Counted from the first letter of the stretch, positions 17,842 through 26,296 are shown. The stretch: 64,000 nucleotides of DNA from Luteimonas sp. (GCA_024707405.1 JANPZU010000005.1:186001-250000); one strand, 5' to 3'. Notes: generated from the sequence alone by a model not told the origin. Numbers and translations are program-made.

Positions 17842-18605
17842 TGGATGCCCTTGCCCAAGTCCGGATGCATTCGCCCTGGCGCAGCTACCTGCTGGAAGCG
17901 AAGTGCGAATTCATGCGGCTGTTGCGCGAGCCGGCCTTCGGCGTCCCGGTGGTCGCCTTCCCGGCATTGTTCTACCTGCTGTTCGGCGTGGTGTTGAACA
18001 AGGGCAGCGCGGGCGCAGCGCAATACCTGCTGGCCACCTATGGCGTGTTCGGCGTGATCGGTGCGGCGATGTTCGGCTTCGGCGTGACCGTGGCGACGGA
18101 TCGCGAGCAGGGATACCTGCGGCTCAAGCGCACGTTGCCGGTACCGGTGGGCGCATTCCTGCTGGCGAAGATGGCGATGGCGGCGCTGTTCGCGATCCTG
18201 ATCTCGCTGGTGCTTGCGCTGTTGGCGTCGGCGCTGGCGGGCGTGTCCCTGGCGGCATCGCAATGGGCGTTGTTGTTGCTGGTGAACGTGCTGGGCGTGC
18301 TGCCGTTCGCGGCCATCGGCATGTACTTCGGCACGCTGCTCAGCGGCAACGCGGCCCCGGCATTGCTCAACGTGTTGTACCTGCCGATGGCCTTCCTCTC
18401 GGGATTGTGGCTGCCGCTGTCGATGCTGCCGGACTTCCTGGCCAGGATCGCGCCGGCGTGGCCCGCCTACCACCTCGGCCAACTGGCGCTGAAGGTCGTC
18501 GGCCACGACGAAGTTGGCGCGACCTGGCTGCACCTGCTGGTACTGGCCGTGGTTACCGCTGCGTTCTTCGCGCTGGCACAGCGCCGATTGTCCGCATCGG
18601 AGTGA
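17841..18605 (+). CDS. ABC-2 type transporter permease
   Basis: A 254-residue membrane protein with six hydrophobic segments. The first is VPVVAFPALFYLLFGVVL and the last LLVLAVVTAAFFALAQRRL. The segment DREQGYLRLKRTLPVP is the typical ABC-2 amphipathic region before helix 3. The start ATG 17841 overlaps the ATPase stop (TGATG); a GTG at 17838 is an alternative. It pairs with the preceding ATPase. In DesKR-like loci such pairs export lipids, peptides or antibiotics, but the cargo here is unknown. Confidence 0.88.
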   Translation: MDALAQVRMHSPWRSYLLEAKCEFMRLLREPAFGVPVVAFPALFYLLFGVVLNKGSAGAAQYLLATYGVFGVIGAAMFGFGVTVATDREQGYLRLKRTLPVPVGAFLLAKMAMAALFAILISLVLALLASALAGVSLAASQWALLLLVNVLGVLPFAAIGMYFGTLLSGNAAPALLNVLYLPMAFLSGLWLPLSMLPDFLARIAPAWPAYHLGQLALKVVGHDEVGATWLHLLVLAVVTAAFFALAQRRLSASE

Positions 18606-18636
18606 ATCCCGATCCGCCTTGCTGCCTGGAGTTCCG

Positions 18637-20460
18637 ATGATGAAACGCTGGCCCGAACTGATTGCCGTCGTCGCGCTGGTCGCGGTCGTCGGATTCGCCA
18701 TCGCGATGCGCCCTGCCGCCGATGCCGCCACCGCCCCTCCTGCGGCCGATGGTTTCGTCGTGCAGGGCGCTCGCGTGTTCGATGGCGAACGCGACCTTGG
18801 CGTGGCCACTGTCGTGGTGCGCGCGGGACGCATCGAGGCGGCAGGTGCCGATGTCGCCGCGCCGGATGGCCTGCCCGTGGTCGATGGCACCGGCAAGACG
18901 CTGCTGCCGGGTCTGATCGACGCGCACGTCCATGCCTGGGGCGACGCGCAGCACGACATGGCCCGTTTCGGCGTGACCACTGCGCTCGACATGCACGGCG
19001 TGGATGCCCGCTTGCCGGAGCTGCGCGTGCAGCGCGGCGCGCTGGACAACGCAAGCAAGGCCGACCTGTGGGCGGCGGGCGTTGCGATCACCGCGCCCGG
19101 CGGTCACGGTACCCAATACGGTTTCCCGGTGCCGACGGTCGATGCCGATACCGATGTCGATGCCTTCATCGGCCAGCGCGTCGATGCCGGCGCGGATTTC
19201 ATCAAGCTGATCATCGAGGACATGAGCGCCTACGGCGGCGCGCGCCGGCTGCCGACCCTGTCGCCCGCGCAGGTGCAGGCCGTCATCGTCGCGTCGCATG
19301 CGCGCCAGCGCCTCGCGGTGGCGCACGTGGCCAGGCTCGACGACGCGCGCCACGCCGTCGATGCCGGCGCCGATGGCCTGGTGCACGTATTCACCGATGC
19401 CGTGGCCGATGCCGGTTTCGTCGCGGCGGCACGTGAACGCAAGGCGTTCGTGATACCGACGCTGGCGGTGGTCGCTTCGATGGCAGGCAGCGGTGAAGGC
19501 AAGGCGCTGGCGGTCGATGCACGGTTCGCATCGCGATTGACCGCCGAGCAGATCGGCACGCTGTCGTCCGACTTCGGTGCCGCCAATGCACAGCGGTTGC
19601 AGCGTGCGATCGACAGCGTGCGTCGGCTGCATGCGGCAGGCATCGACATCCTCGCCGGCAGCGATGCGCCCAACCCCGGTACCGCGCAGGGCGCCAGCCT
19701 GCACCATGAACTCGAACTGCTGGTGCGTGCGGGACTGTCGCCCGTCGAAGCGCTGGCGGCGGCCACGTCCGTGCCGGCCAGGCGCTTCGCGTTGCCGGAG
19801 CGCGGACGCATCGCGCCGGGCATGCGTGCAGACCTGGTGCTGGTCGAGGGCAATCCGCTGGACGACATCACCGCGACGCGCGCCATCGACGCGGTGTGGA
19901 AGAACGGGCATCGCGTGACGCGCAGCATCGACACGATGGCGTCGTCGCCGGAACCCGCGCCCGACGAGACGAAGGTCGGTGATTTCGATGACGGCACGCC
20001 GACGGCGCGTTTTGGCAGTTGGCAACCGACCACCGACCAGATGGCAGGCGGCACGTCCGTGGTCGAGCACGCGGTCGTCGACGGCGGTGCTTCGGGATCA
20101 CGCGGGGCGCTGCGTGTGACGGGCGAGATCAAGCCGGGCTTCGCCTTCCCGTGGTCGGGCGTGATGTGGTTCCCGGCCACGCAACCGATGCAGCCAGTCG
20201 ACCTGTCCGCGCGCAGCGAGCTGGTGTTCCAGGTGCGCGGCGATGGCCGCAGCTACAGCGCGATGCTGTTTTCGGGCGCGTCGGCGCAGGGCATGCCGAG
20301 CATGCAGTCCTTCGTCGCCACGCCGGAATGGCAGGAGGTGCGCTTGCCGCTGTCGGCGTTCCAGGGTGGCGACCTGTCGCAGTTGCGCGGCATCGCCTTC
20401 ACCGCCGGGCAGCCGCACGGGCATTTCGAGTTCTTCATCGACGCCGTCGAGCTGCGCTGA
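18637..20460 (+). CDS. Periplasmic/membrane-anchored amidohydrolase with C-terminal CIA30-like domain
   Basis: The protein has 607 residues. An N-terminal hydrophobic anchor or signal (ELIAVVALVAVVGFAIAM) is followed by a TIM-barrel amidohydrolase. Metal-binding candidates are the HxH in GLIDAHVHAWGD, a Lys in ADFIKLIIED that may be carboxylated, His in VAHVARLDD, and Asp in ILAGSDAPNPG. The last 160 residues (from about VGDFDDGTPTARFGSWQPTT) read as a CIA30/galactose-binding-like beta-sandwich (AFPWSGVMWFPA, LSARSELVFQVRGDGRSYS, EFFIDAVEL). The family includes prolidases and imidazolonepropionase-like enzymes; the substrate is not determinable. GGAG precedes the start. It lies between the ABC-2 pair and the sensor kinase, all on the same strand. 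Confidence 0.85.
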   Translation: MMKRWPELIAVVALVAVVGFAIAMRPAADAATAPPAADGFVVQGARVFDGERDLGVATVVVRAGRIEAAGADVAAPDGLPVVDGTGKTLLPGLIDAHVHAWGDAQHDMARFGVTTALDMHGVDARLPELRVQRGALDNASKADLWAAGVAITAPGGHGTQYGFPVPTVDADTDVDAFIGQRVDAGADFIKLIIEDMSAYGGARRLPTLSPAQVQAVIVASHARQRLAVAHVARLDDARHAVDAGADGLVHVFTDAVADAGFVAAARERKAFVIPTLAVVASMAGSGEGKALAVDARFASRLTAEQIGTLSSDFGAANAQRLQRAIDSVRRLHAAGIDILAGSDAPNPGTAQGASLHHELELLVRAGLSPVEALAAATSVPARRFALPERGRIAPGMRADLVLVEGNPLDDITATRAIDAVWKNGHRVTRSIDTMASSPEPAPDETKVGDFDDGTPTARFGSWQPTTDQMAGGTSVVEHAVVDGGASGSRGALRVTGEIKPGFAFPWSGVMWFPATQPMQPVDLSARSELVFQVRGDGRSYSAMLFSGASAQGMPSMQSFVATPEWQEVRLPLSAFQGGDLSQLRGIAFTAGQPHGHFEFFIDAVELR

Positions 20461-20523
20461 GCATGCATGCCACCGGGATGCGATGATGATGCCGGCTCCC
20501 TGCCACGACCACGGAACACGCCG

Positions 20524-21699
20524 ATGACACGCCTGCCGCTGTCGCACTGGTTGACGCCCGCGCGGGATTCCATCGCCTGGCAGGAAGCACGCGCAGGCCG
20601 TTCGCCGTGGTTGCCGATGATCCACGTGGCGTGGTCGATCTGGGTGTTCATCACGCCCGCGCTCAGCGGCGGCCAGCTTGGCTACACCGCGCGCTGGGCG
20701 CTGCTGACCCTGGTGTCGTACCCGGTGTTCCTGTTGCTGTACGTGATGGCGGTGTTCGCCGCGCCGCGCAAGGCATATGCGGCGGCATTGGCCATGATGG
20801 CGATGTGTTTCGCGTTGCTGCCGTGGTACCCGTCGGGATTGAGCTATTTCGTGTTCGGCTGCGTGATGCTGCAGCCGCGCCGCGGACGCTCCTTGCCCTT
20901 CTACGTCGTGGCACTGGTCGCGCTCAACGCGTTGCTCTTCGGCTATGCCACGCACCTGGGGTATCCATGGCAGGCGCTGGTGTCGATGCCGACGGTGACC
21001 GCGGTCATCGTCCTGCTGGTCATGGCCGATCGTTTCAACCAGCAGCGCGAGGCGGCGCTGAAATTGTCGCAGGACGAAGTACGCAGGCTGGCCGCATTGG
21101 CCGAGCGCGAACGCATCGGCCGCGACCTGCACGATCTGCTGGGCCACACCTTGTCGATGGTGGCGTTGAAGTCCGACCTGGCGGGGCGGCTGATCGAGCG
21201 CGACGTCGATGCCGCCCGCAACGAGATCGCGGACGTGAGCCACGTCGCGCGCGAAGCACTGGCACAGGTGCGACGTGCGGTGAGCGGCATCCGCGCCGCC
21301 GGCATCGCCGCCGAGCTGGCATCGGCGAAATTGCTGCTCGAATCCGATGGCGTCGCGTTCGACTATCGCCTTGAGGAGACCTTTTCCGACAACGCGCTGC
21401 CGCCGGGGGTGGAAAGCGCGCTGGCGATGACCGTGCGCGAGGCGGCAACCAACATCCAGCGCCATGCGCGTGCGCACCGTGCGGAAATGAGTTTCGGCGT
21501 GGAGTCCGGCGAAGTGGTGTTGCGCATCGAAGATGATGGCCGCGGTGGCGCGATCGTGCCCGGCAACGGCCTGAGCGGCATGCGCGAACGCATCGAAGGC
21601 CTGCGTGGCCGGCTGCGGATCGATGGCGGCAAGGGCCGCGGCACCCACATCGAGGCGCGCGTGCCGCTGGCTGCGAACGACGACATCGGCGAGCGTTGA
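20524..21699 (+). CDS. Sensor histidine kinase, HisKA_3 type (DesK/NarX-like)
   Basis: A 391-residue kinase. The N-terminal half carries five or six hydrophobic segments (about residues 32-168) with no large periplasmic loop, a membrane-embedded sensor like DesK. The dimerisation and phosphoacceptor motif RERIGRDLHDLLGHTLSMV contains His203. The ATPase domain has the N-box AMTVREAATNIQRHA and G-box GNGLSGMRERI. ATG 20524 is used. Partner response regulator follows within 55 bp. The architecture suggests sensing of membrane state or of a substrate of the neighbouring ABC transporter. Confidence 0.92.
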   Translation: MTRLPLSHWLTPARDSIAWQEARAGRSPWLPMIHVAWSIWVFITPALSGGQLGYTARWALLTLVSYPVFLLLYVMAVFAAPRKAYAAALAMMAMCFALLPWYPSGLSYFVFGCVMLQPRRGRSLPFYVVALVALNALLFGYATHLGYPWQALVSMPTVTAVIVLLVMADRFNQQREAALKLSQDEVRRLAALAERERIGRDLHDLLGHTLSMVALKSDLAGRLIERDVDAARNEIADVSHVAREALAQVRRAVSGIRAAGIAAELASAKLLLESDGVAFDYRLEETFSDNALPPGVESALAMTVREAATNIQRHARAHRAEMSFGVESGEVVLRIEDDGRGGAIVPGNGLSGMRERIEGLRGRLRIDGGKGRGTHIEARVPLAANDDIGER

Positions 21700-21752
21700 C
21701 GACGACGGGCGGGCTTCTGCTACCGTTCCGCCATGCCGCACGGACGCCTTCC

Positions 21753-22355
21753 ATGATCCGCATCCTCATCGCCGAAGACCAGGCGATGCTGCGTGGCGCG
21801 TTGGCTGCGCTGCTGGGCATGGAAAGCGACATCGAGGTGCTCGGCGCCGCCGCAGATGGCGAAAGCGCATGGCGCGAACTGCAGCGCCTCCGGCCCGACA
21901 TCCTGGTCACCGACATCGAGATGCCCGGCCTGACCGGGCTGGAACTCGCGCAGCGCATCCAGCGCCAGGAACTGCCGGTGAAGGTGGTCATCGTCACCAC
22001 GTTTGCGCGCGGCGGGTTCCTGCGTCGTGCGCTGGATGCCGGCGTGTCCGGCTACCTGCTCAAGGATGCACCCGCCGAGCAACTCGCCGATGCCTTGCGC
22101 CAGGTGTCGCGCGGTGGCCGTGCGATCGATCCGCAACTCGCGCTTGAGGCATGGGGCGAAGCCGATCCGCTCAGCGACCGCGAGCGCAAGGTGCTGCGCC
22201 TCGCGGGTGAGGGCATGGGCGCCAACGAGATTGCCGCACAGCTCAACCTTTCCCACGGCACCGTACGCAACTACCTGTCCGAAGCCATCGGCAAGCTCGG
22301 CGTGGGCAACCGCATCGAAGCCTATCGACTGGCGCGCGAGAAAGGCTGGCTGTAG
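21753..22355 (+). CDS. LuxR/NarL-type response regulator
   Basis: A 200-residue regulator. The receiver domain (1-120) has phosphoacceptor Asp54 (ILVTDIEMPGL) and the conserved Lys in SGYLLKDAP. The C-terminal LuxR-type helix-turn-helix (about 137-195) reads LSDRERKVLRLAGEGMGANE then LNLSHGTVRNYLSEAIGKLG. It is closest in organisation to DesR. Its TAG stop runs directly into a palindromic intergenic repeat that may end the transcript. Likely target is the upstream ABC/amidohydrolase unit, by analogy with DesKR-ABC loci. Confidence 0.93.
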   Translation: MIRILIAEDQAMLRGALAALLGMESDIEVLGAAADGESAWRELQRLRPDILVTDIEMPGLTGLELAQRIQRQELPVKVVIVTTFARGGFLRRALDAGVSGYLLKDAPAEQLADALRQVSRGGRAIDPQLALEAWGEADPLSDRERKVLRLAGEGMGANEIAAQLNLSHGTVRNYLSEAIGKLGVGNRIEAYRLAREKGWL

Positions 22356-22373
22356 GGCGGGCCCCGGCCCGCC
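22355..22373. repeat. GGGCGGGCC-type intergenic palindrome, copy 1
   Basis: The sequence GGGCGGGCCCCGGCCCGCC directly follows a stop codon in the context TGTAGGGCGGGCC. The same 19-bp palindrome with a variable centre occurs at 26278-26296 and 62978-62996 in the identical TGTAG or TTGTAG context, with diverged forms near 36.9 and 37.4 kb. It is a dispersed REP-like or terminator-like element. There is no T-run, so intrinsic termination is uncertain. Confidence 0.75.
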
Positions 22374-22585
22374 ATCCCTCCCGGCCGCCGCGCCTGCAAA
22401 CGATGCTGCCATGCAGCGCCGAGCTTGTCCGGCTGCTGCCGGTGGCGAGGGCGAGGAACATGGGCGGTCAGAGAGGGCAGCCGAGCAAGCTCGGCTCTAC
22501 GGATCCATACCTCGCCAGGCCCTGTCCCCGCGCCTCATGCAGGCGTAGGCTTGCGCCACTTGTTGGCTGGCCCGGGAGGGCTGTC

Positions 22586-23011
22586 ATGGCAACGAACGTT
22601 CCCGTCTCGTTTCGCATCGTCTCCGTGCTGGCGTTGTTGTGGAACCTCACCGGCGTGGCGATGTTCTTCCTGCAGACGCGGATGACACAGGAGCAGATCG
22701 CCGCGTTGCCGGACGAGCAGCGCGTGGTCTACGAGGCGATGCCGTCGTGGCTGGCGATCTTCTATGGCATCGCCGTGTTCGGCGGCGCGCTGGGGTCGCT
22801 CGGATTGTTGTTGCGCAGGCGCTGGGCGATGCCGTTGTTGGCGATCTCGCTGGCGGCGGTGCTGGTGCAGATGATCGCGATCTACGTGGTCACGCCGGCG
22901 TGGCAGGTCTCGGGTGTTTCAGGTCTGCCGATGACGCTGCTGATCGTCGGCATTGCGATGTTCCTGTTCTGGTACGCACGCCGGGCGTCGGCGCGCGGCT
23001 GGTTGGATTGA
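22586..23011 (+). CDS. Small four-helix membrane protein (twin copy 1)
   Basis: A 141-residue protein with four hydrophobic segments: IVSVLALLWNLTGVAMFFL, AIFYGIAVFGGALGSLGLLL, MPLLAISLAAVLVQMIAIYV and MTLLIVGIAMFLFWYARR. The soluble loop MTQEQIAALPDEQRVVYEAMP follows helix 1. GGGAGGG upstream of ATG 22586 is a strong ribosome-binding site. The next gene is a clear paralogue (same helix-1 motif, IAALPDxQR loop and GGALGSLGLLL). No function is recognised. Confidence 0.8.
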   Translation: MATNVPVSFRIVSVLALLWNLTGVAMFFLQTRMTQEQIAALPDEQRVVYEAMPSWLAIFYGIAVFGGALGSLGLLLRRRWAMPLLAISLAAVLVQMIAIYVVTPAWQVSGVSGLPMTLLIVGIAMFLFWYARRASARGWLD

Positions 23012-23019
23012 GGGCCGCC

Positions 23020-23454
23020 ATGATGACGACGGCCACGAAACCTTCGGTGCTGTTCTGGATCGTCGCCGTGCTGGCGCTGCTGTGGAACCTTTTCGGCGTG
23101 CTGATGTTCTGGCAGAACCTGGCGATGACGCCCGAAGCCATCGCCGCGCTGCCGGACGCGCAGCGCCAAGTCACGTTGGCGCGCCCGGACTGGACCTTCG
23201 TGCCGTTCGGCATCGGTACCGTCGCCGGTGCGCTCGGGTCGCTTGGCCTGCTGCTGTGCAGGCGCTGGGCGGTGCCGCTGCTGTTGCTGTCGCTGCTGGG
23301 CACAGCGCTGTTGTTCGGCGCGATCTATGCGGTCACGCCGGTGTGGTCGTTGATGGGTGCGCGCGGCGCGGTGTTCCCGGTCGTGCTGGTGCTGATCGGG
23401 CTGTTCCTGTGGCTGTATGCACGCAGGTCGGCAACGCGGGGCTGGTTGCACTGA
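23020..23454 (+). CDS. Small four-helix membrane protein (twin copy 2)
   Basis: A 144-residue paralogue of the gene 9 bp upstream. Both share LALLWNLxGVxMF, a loop with MTxExIAALPDxQR, GALGSLGLLLxRRWAxPLL, xAIYxVTPxW and a C-terminal YARRxxxRGWL. Tandem duplication is evident. Four membrane segments; no catalytic motif seen. It faces the convergent aminopeptidase gene with a 9-bp gap. Confidence 0.8.
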   Translation: MMTTATKPSVLFWIVAVLALLWNLFGVLMFWQNLAMTPEAIAALPDAQRQVTLARPDWTFVPFGIGTVAGALGSLGLLLCRRWAVPLLLLSLLGTALLFGAIYAVTPVWSLMGARGAVFPVVLVLIGLFLWLYARRSATRGWLH

Positions 23455-23463
23455 GCGGCGTGA

Positions 23464-24843
23464 TCAGCCGGCGTATCGCGCCTTGACCATCGCGTAGGCC
23501 GAACGCAGCGCCAGCGCTTCGCCGCCGGCGGGGCGGCCGGGGCGTGCACTGTCGTTCCATGCGTACACGTCCAGATGCGCCCACGGCGTGCCCTCGGGCA
23601 CGAAGCGTTCGAGGTACAGCGCAGCGGTGACCGCGCCAGCCATGCGCGAGCCAGCGTTGGCCATGTCGGCGATGTTGCTGGTCAGGTAGCGCAGGTACGG
23701 CCGCCACAGCGGCATCCGCCACACCGGGTCGCGTTGCTGTTCGCCCGCCGTGATCCAGGCATCGGCGAGCGCGTCGTCGTTGGCGAACAACGCCGGCAGG
23801 TCCGGGCCGAGCGCGATGCGCGCCGCGCCGGTCAGCGTGGCGAAGTCGAGGATGGTGTGCGGCGAGAGTTCGCCCGCGTGCGCCAGCGCATCGCACAGCA
23901 CGATGCGGCCCTCGGCATCGGTGTTGTCGATCTCCACGCTCACGCCCTTGCGCGTGGCGATCACTTCGCCGGGGCGGTAGGCGTTCGGGCCGATGGCGTT
24001 CTCCACCGCCGGCACCAGCAGGGTGATGCGCAGCGGCAGCTTGCGCGCCATCACCAGTTCGGCCAGCGCGATCGCGTGCGCCGCGCCGCCCATGTCCTTC
24101 TTCATGTTGCGCATGCCGTCGGCAGGCTTGATGTCGAGGCCGCCGGTGTCGAAGCACACGCCCTTGCCGACGATCACCAGGTGCTTGTGCGATGCCTCGC
24201 CCCACTGCAACTTGAGCAGCCGTGGTGCGCGGTGCGAGGCGCGGCCGACGGCGTGGATCGCGGGGAAGTTCTTCGCCAGCAGTTCCTCGCCGACGATGCT
24301 CTCGAACGCTGCGCCGTGTACCTGCGCGATGCCGCGCACGACGGCCTCCATTTCCTCCGGCCCCATGTGCTCGGTCGGCGTGTTCACCAGGTCGCGCACG
24401 CGCACGCTGGCGGTCAGCAGGCCGGCGGCTTCGGGATCCAGTGCATCCACCACCAGACGTGCAGGCGCGCGGCCACCGGCCTTGTACCGGTCGAAGCGGT
24501 AGGCGCCCAGGCCCCAGCCCAGTTGCAACGCTCGCAACGCGTCGTCATCCGGGTGTTCGGCCAGCGCCCAGTCGCCGACCGGCAGCGACGAAGGCGCATG
24601 CGCGTACGAATACGCATCGAGCGGGTCGCCGATGCCTAGTACCGCGCCGGCGATGCCGCCATCACCCGGCAACAGCACGCATGACCCCGGCGAGGCGTTG
24701 AAGCCTTGCGCCTCCAGCCAGGCTTGCGTGGCGGTGGGTTGCGCTGCAATCCACGTGGTGAAACCCGCCTTGTCGAACACGCGAAGCGGCCGAGCTTCGG
24801 CAGGCGTTGCAACGAATCCAGCGGGGAGCGGAGAAGCAGTCAT
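23464..24843 (-). CDS. Leucyl aminopeptidase family M17 metallopeptidase
   Basis: A 459-residue cytosolic aminopeptidase. The C-terminal catalytic domain carries the two metal/catalytic motifs: VGKGVCFDTGGLDIKPADGM (with Lys and Asp ligands) and NTDAEGRIVLCDALA, the M17 signature with catalytic Arg. The N-terminal domain (residues 1-150) diverges from classic PepA, which fits the PepB/YpdE-like branch common in Xanthomonadaceae. It cleaves N-terminal residues from peptides using two divalent metals. It opens a minus-strand run with a DUF1294/cold-shock gene upstream of it, 47 bp away. Confidence 0.93.
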   Translation of the reverse strand: MTASPLPAGFVATPAEARPLRVFDKAGFTTWIAAQPTATQAWLEAQGFNASPGSCVLLPGDGGIAGAVLGIGDPLDAYSYAHAPSSLPVGDWALAEHPDDDALRALQLGWGLGAYRFDRYKAGGRAPARLVVDALDPEAAGLLTASVRVRDLVNTPTEHMGPEEMEAVVRGIAQVHGAAFESIVGEELLAKNFPAIHAVGRASHRAPRLLKLQWGEASHKHLVIVGKGVCFDTGGLDIKPADGMRNMKKDMGGAAHAIALAELVMARKLPLRITLLVPAVENAIGPNAYRPGEVIATRKGVSVEIDNTDAEGRIVLCDALAHAGELSPHTILDFATLTGAARIALGPDLPALFANDDALADAWITAGEQQRDPVWRMPLWRPYLRYLTSNIADMANAGSRMAGAVTAALYLERFVPEGTPWAHLDVYAWNDSARPGRPAGGEALALRSAYAMVKARYAG

Positions 24844-24890
24844 GGACGAACCCGGGGAGGATGGAATGGAAGAAAAGGAAGTGAGTCAAT

Positions 24891-25184
24891 TCAGGCGAGC
24901 ATGCCAGATAGCGTGTCGAATCCGCCGGCACGTGCCAGCCATGCCAGCACCGCACAATTGAGCAGCACGGTGATCCAGAACACGAACTGGAAACTCGCCT
25001 TGCTCGACTTGTGGCGGAGCACGTGCTGCGCCAGCAGTCCGCCAGGCCAGCCGCCAAGCATGTCGAGCATGTGCAACGCCTTCTCGGGCGTGCGCCGTTG
25101 GTCGTGCTCTGCGCTGAGCTTGTCGCCACGGTAGACGAAGAACGTCACCAGGCTCATCGTTGCATATGCCAGTGGCACCAGCAC
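24891..25184 (-). CDS. DUF1294 membrane protein (3' half of a CSD-DUF1294 gene split by an in-frame TGA)
   Basis: A 97-residue reading beginning at GTG 25184. Two hydrophobic ends (VPLAYATMSLVTFFVYRG and VFWITVLLNCAVLAWLARAGG) flank the DUF1294 core RRTPEKALHMLDMLGGWPGG then LLAQHVLRHKSSKASFQFVF. DUF1294 is usually fused behind a cold-shock domain. Here the cold-shock gene is in the same reading frame immediately upstream and ends in TGA at 25188-25190, three bases before this GTG. Either the two halves are translated separately by reinitiation, or a nonsense change has split one 224-residue protein. Function of DUF1294 is unknown. Confidence 0.7.
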   Translation of the reverse strand: MLVPLAYATMSLVTFFVYRGDKLSAEHDQRRTPEKALHMLDMLGGWPGGLLAQHVLRHKSSKASFQFVFWITVLLNCAVLAWLARAGGFDTLSGMLA

Positions 25185-25187
25185 GGG

Positions 25188-25565
25188 TCAGAATCCCAGC
25201 CACCAGCCGCTTGCCAATCCCGCCACGGCTGCCGTGAAAAACACGCGGCGCAATTGCGACATGCGTTGCCCGGAGGTACGACGTTCCCGTGCAGCCGCCT
25301 TCGCGTCGCGCTTCGCCTGCGCCATGGCGCGCATTGCCGAGGCGTTCAAGAACGTCACGTCGACCGCGTTCAAGCGGCCTTTTGCATCGCGTTCAACGCC
25401 ATAACGCACGAGATCGCCGTTGGCAGGACGCCGGCCGGCACGCTCGATCGTGCGGATGTGGACGAAGGCACGCGTTGCATCCGCACCTGCCTGTGATTCG
25501 AGCGGCCGCACGAAGCCGTAGCCCTTGTCGTCGTTCCACTGCTCGATGCGACCGATGCGTGACAT
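25188..25565 (-). CDS. Cold-shock domain protein (5' half of the split CSD-DUF1294 gene)
   Basis: A 125-residue product. Residues 1-65 are a cold-shock domain: MSRIGRIEQWNDDKGYGFVR contains the RNP1-like KGYGFV, and FVHIRTIERAG the RNP2-like strand. A Lys/Arg/Ala-rich linker (about residues 75-105) and one hydrophobic segment (FFTAAVAGLASGWWLGF) follow, then TGA. A membrane helix cut off at its end is what would be expected if the natural gene continued into the in-frame DUF1294 region. It starts 4 bp after the HAD-hydrolase stop, so the genes are co-transcribed. Confidence 0.75.
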   Translation of the reverse strand: MSRIGRIEQWNDDKGYGFVRPLESQAGADATRAFVHIRTIERAGRRPANGDLVRYGVERDAKGRLNAVDVTFLNASAMRAMAQAKRDAKAAARERRTSGQRMSQLRRVFFTAAVAGLASGWWLGF

Positions 25566-25569
25566 GCCA

Positions 25570-26265
25570 TCAATTCCGCGCATCCAGCCAGTCCGCCAGC
25601 CCGGTGAGGGTGTCGAAGTGCAGGTCGGGCGTGATGTCGTCGTGTGGCCACTGCTGTGCTTCGCGGTTGATCCAGCAACTGCGCAGGCCGGCCCGGGTGG
25701 CGCCGGCCACGTCGGCCTCGATGTGGTCGCCGACATGCAGCACGTCGCCGGGGGCATGGCCGAGGCGTTCGCAGGCGGCCAGGAAGATGCTGGCGGCGGG
25801 CTTGGCTGCGCCGTGTTCGCGCGAATGCAATTGCATCGCGAAATGGCGGTCGATGCCGATGGCGTGCAGGTCGGCATTGCCGTTGCTGACCGCAGCGACG
25901 GGCACACGGTGGGCGATGCGTGCCAGTGCATCCAGCGCATCGGGATAGAACTCGACGCGGTTGCGTTCGGCGTAGAACGTGTCGTAAGCGCCGTCGATGA
26001 GCGCCGGGTCGGCACCGCTGTCACGCAGCGCGATCTCCAGCGTCATCCGCCGCAGGGCGCTCAGGTCGTGCGCGAGGTGGGCGTTCTGGTGCCAGGTGCG
26101 TTCGCGCAGGGCGCGCATCGCGGTGATCGGGAACATCTCCGCAGTCGCCGGACTGTGCGTGCGCAGCCAGTCGTCGAGCACGCGCTCGATGCGTTCGCCA
26201 ATCGGCGCGAACGGCCACAAGGTGTCGTCGAGGTCGAGGGTGATGGCACGGACGGTGAAACCCAT
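25570..26265 (-). CDS. HAD-superfamily hydrolase (YigB/REG-2-like)
   Basis: A 231-residue phosphohydrolase. Motif I is LDLDDTLW with nucleophile Asp11 and acid Asp13, motif II is the Ser in VAAVSNGN, motif III is the Lys in HGAAKPAASIF, and motif IV is HVGDHIEADVAGA. All are intact. An alpha-helical cap (residues 18-110) contains His/Arg-rich helices. YigB-type enzymes hydrolyse FMN and sugar phosphates, but substrate cannot be assigned from sequence alone. ATG 26265 is just downstream of a palindromic repeat (26278-26296). Confidence 0.88.
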   Translation of the reverse strand: MGFTVRAITLDLDDTLWPFAPIGERIERVLDDWLRTHSPATAEMFPITAMRALRERTWHQNAHLAHDLSALRRMTLEIALRDSGADPALIDGAYDTFYAERNRVEFYPDALDALARIAHRVPVAAVSNGNADLHAIGIDRHFAMQLHSREHGAAKPAASIFLAACERLGHAPGDVLHVGDHIEADVAGATRAGLRSCWINREAQQWPHDDITPDLHFDTLTGLADWLDARN

Positions 26266-26277
26266 GGCGCCATTGTA

Positions 26278-26296
26278 GGGCGGGCCTTGGCCCGCC
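26278..26296. repeat. GGGCGGGCC-type intergenic palindrome, copy 2
   Basis: GGGCGGGCCTTGGCCCGCC in the context TTGTAGGGCGGGCC, identical to the 22355 and 62978 copies except for the two central bases. It lies in the 56-bp gap between two minus-strand genes, upstream of the HAD start. Confidence 0.75.
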
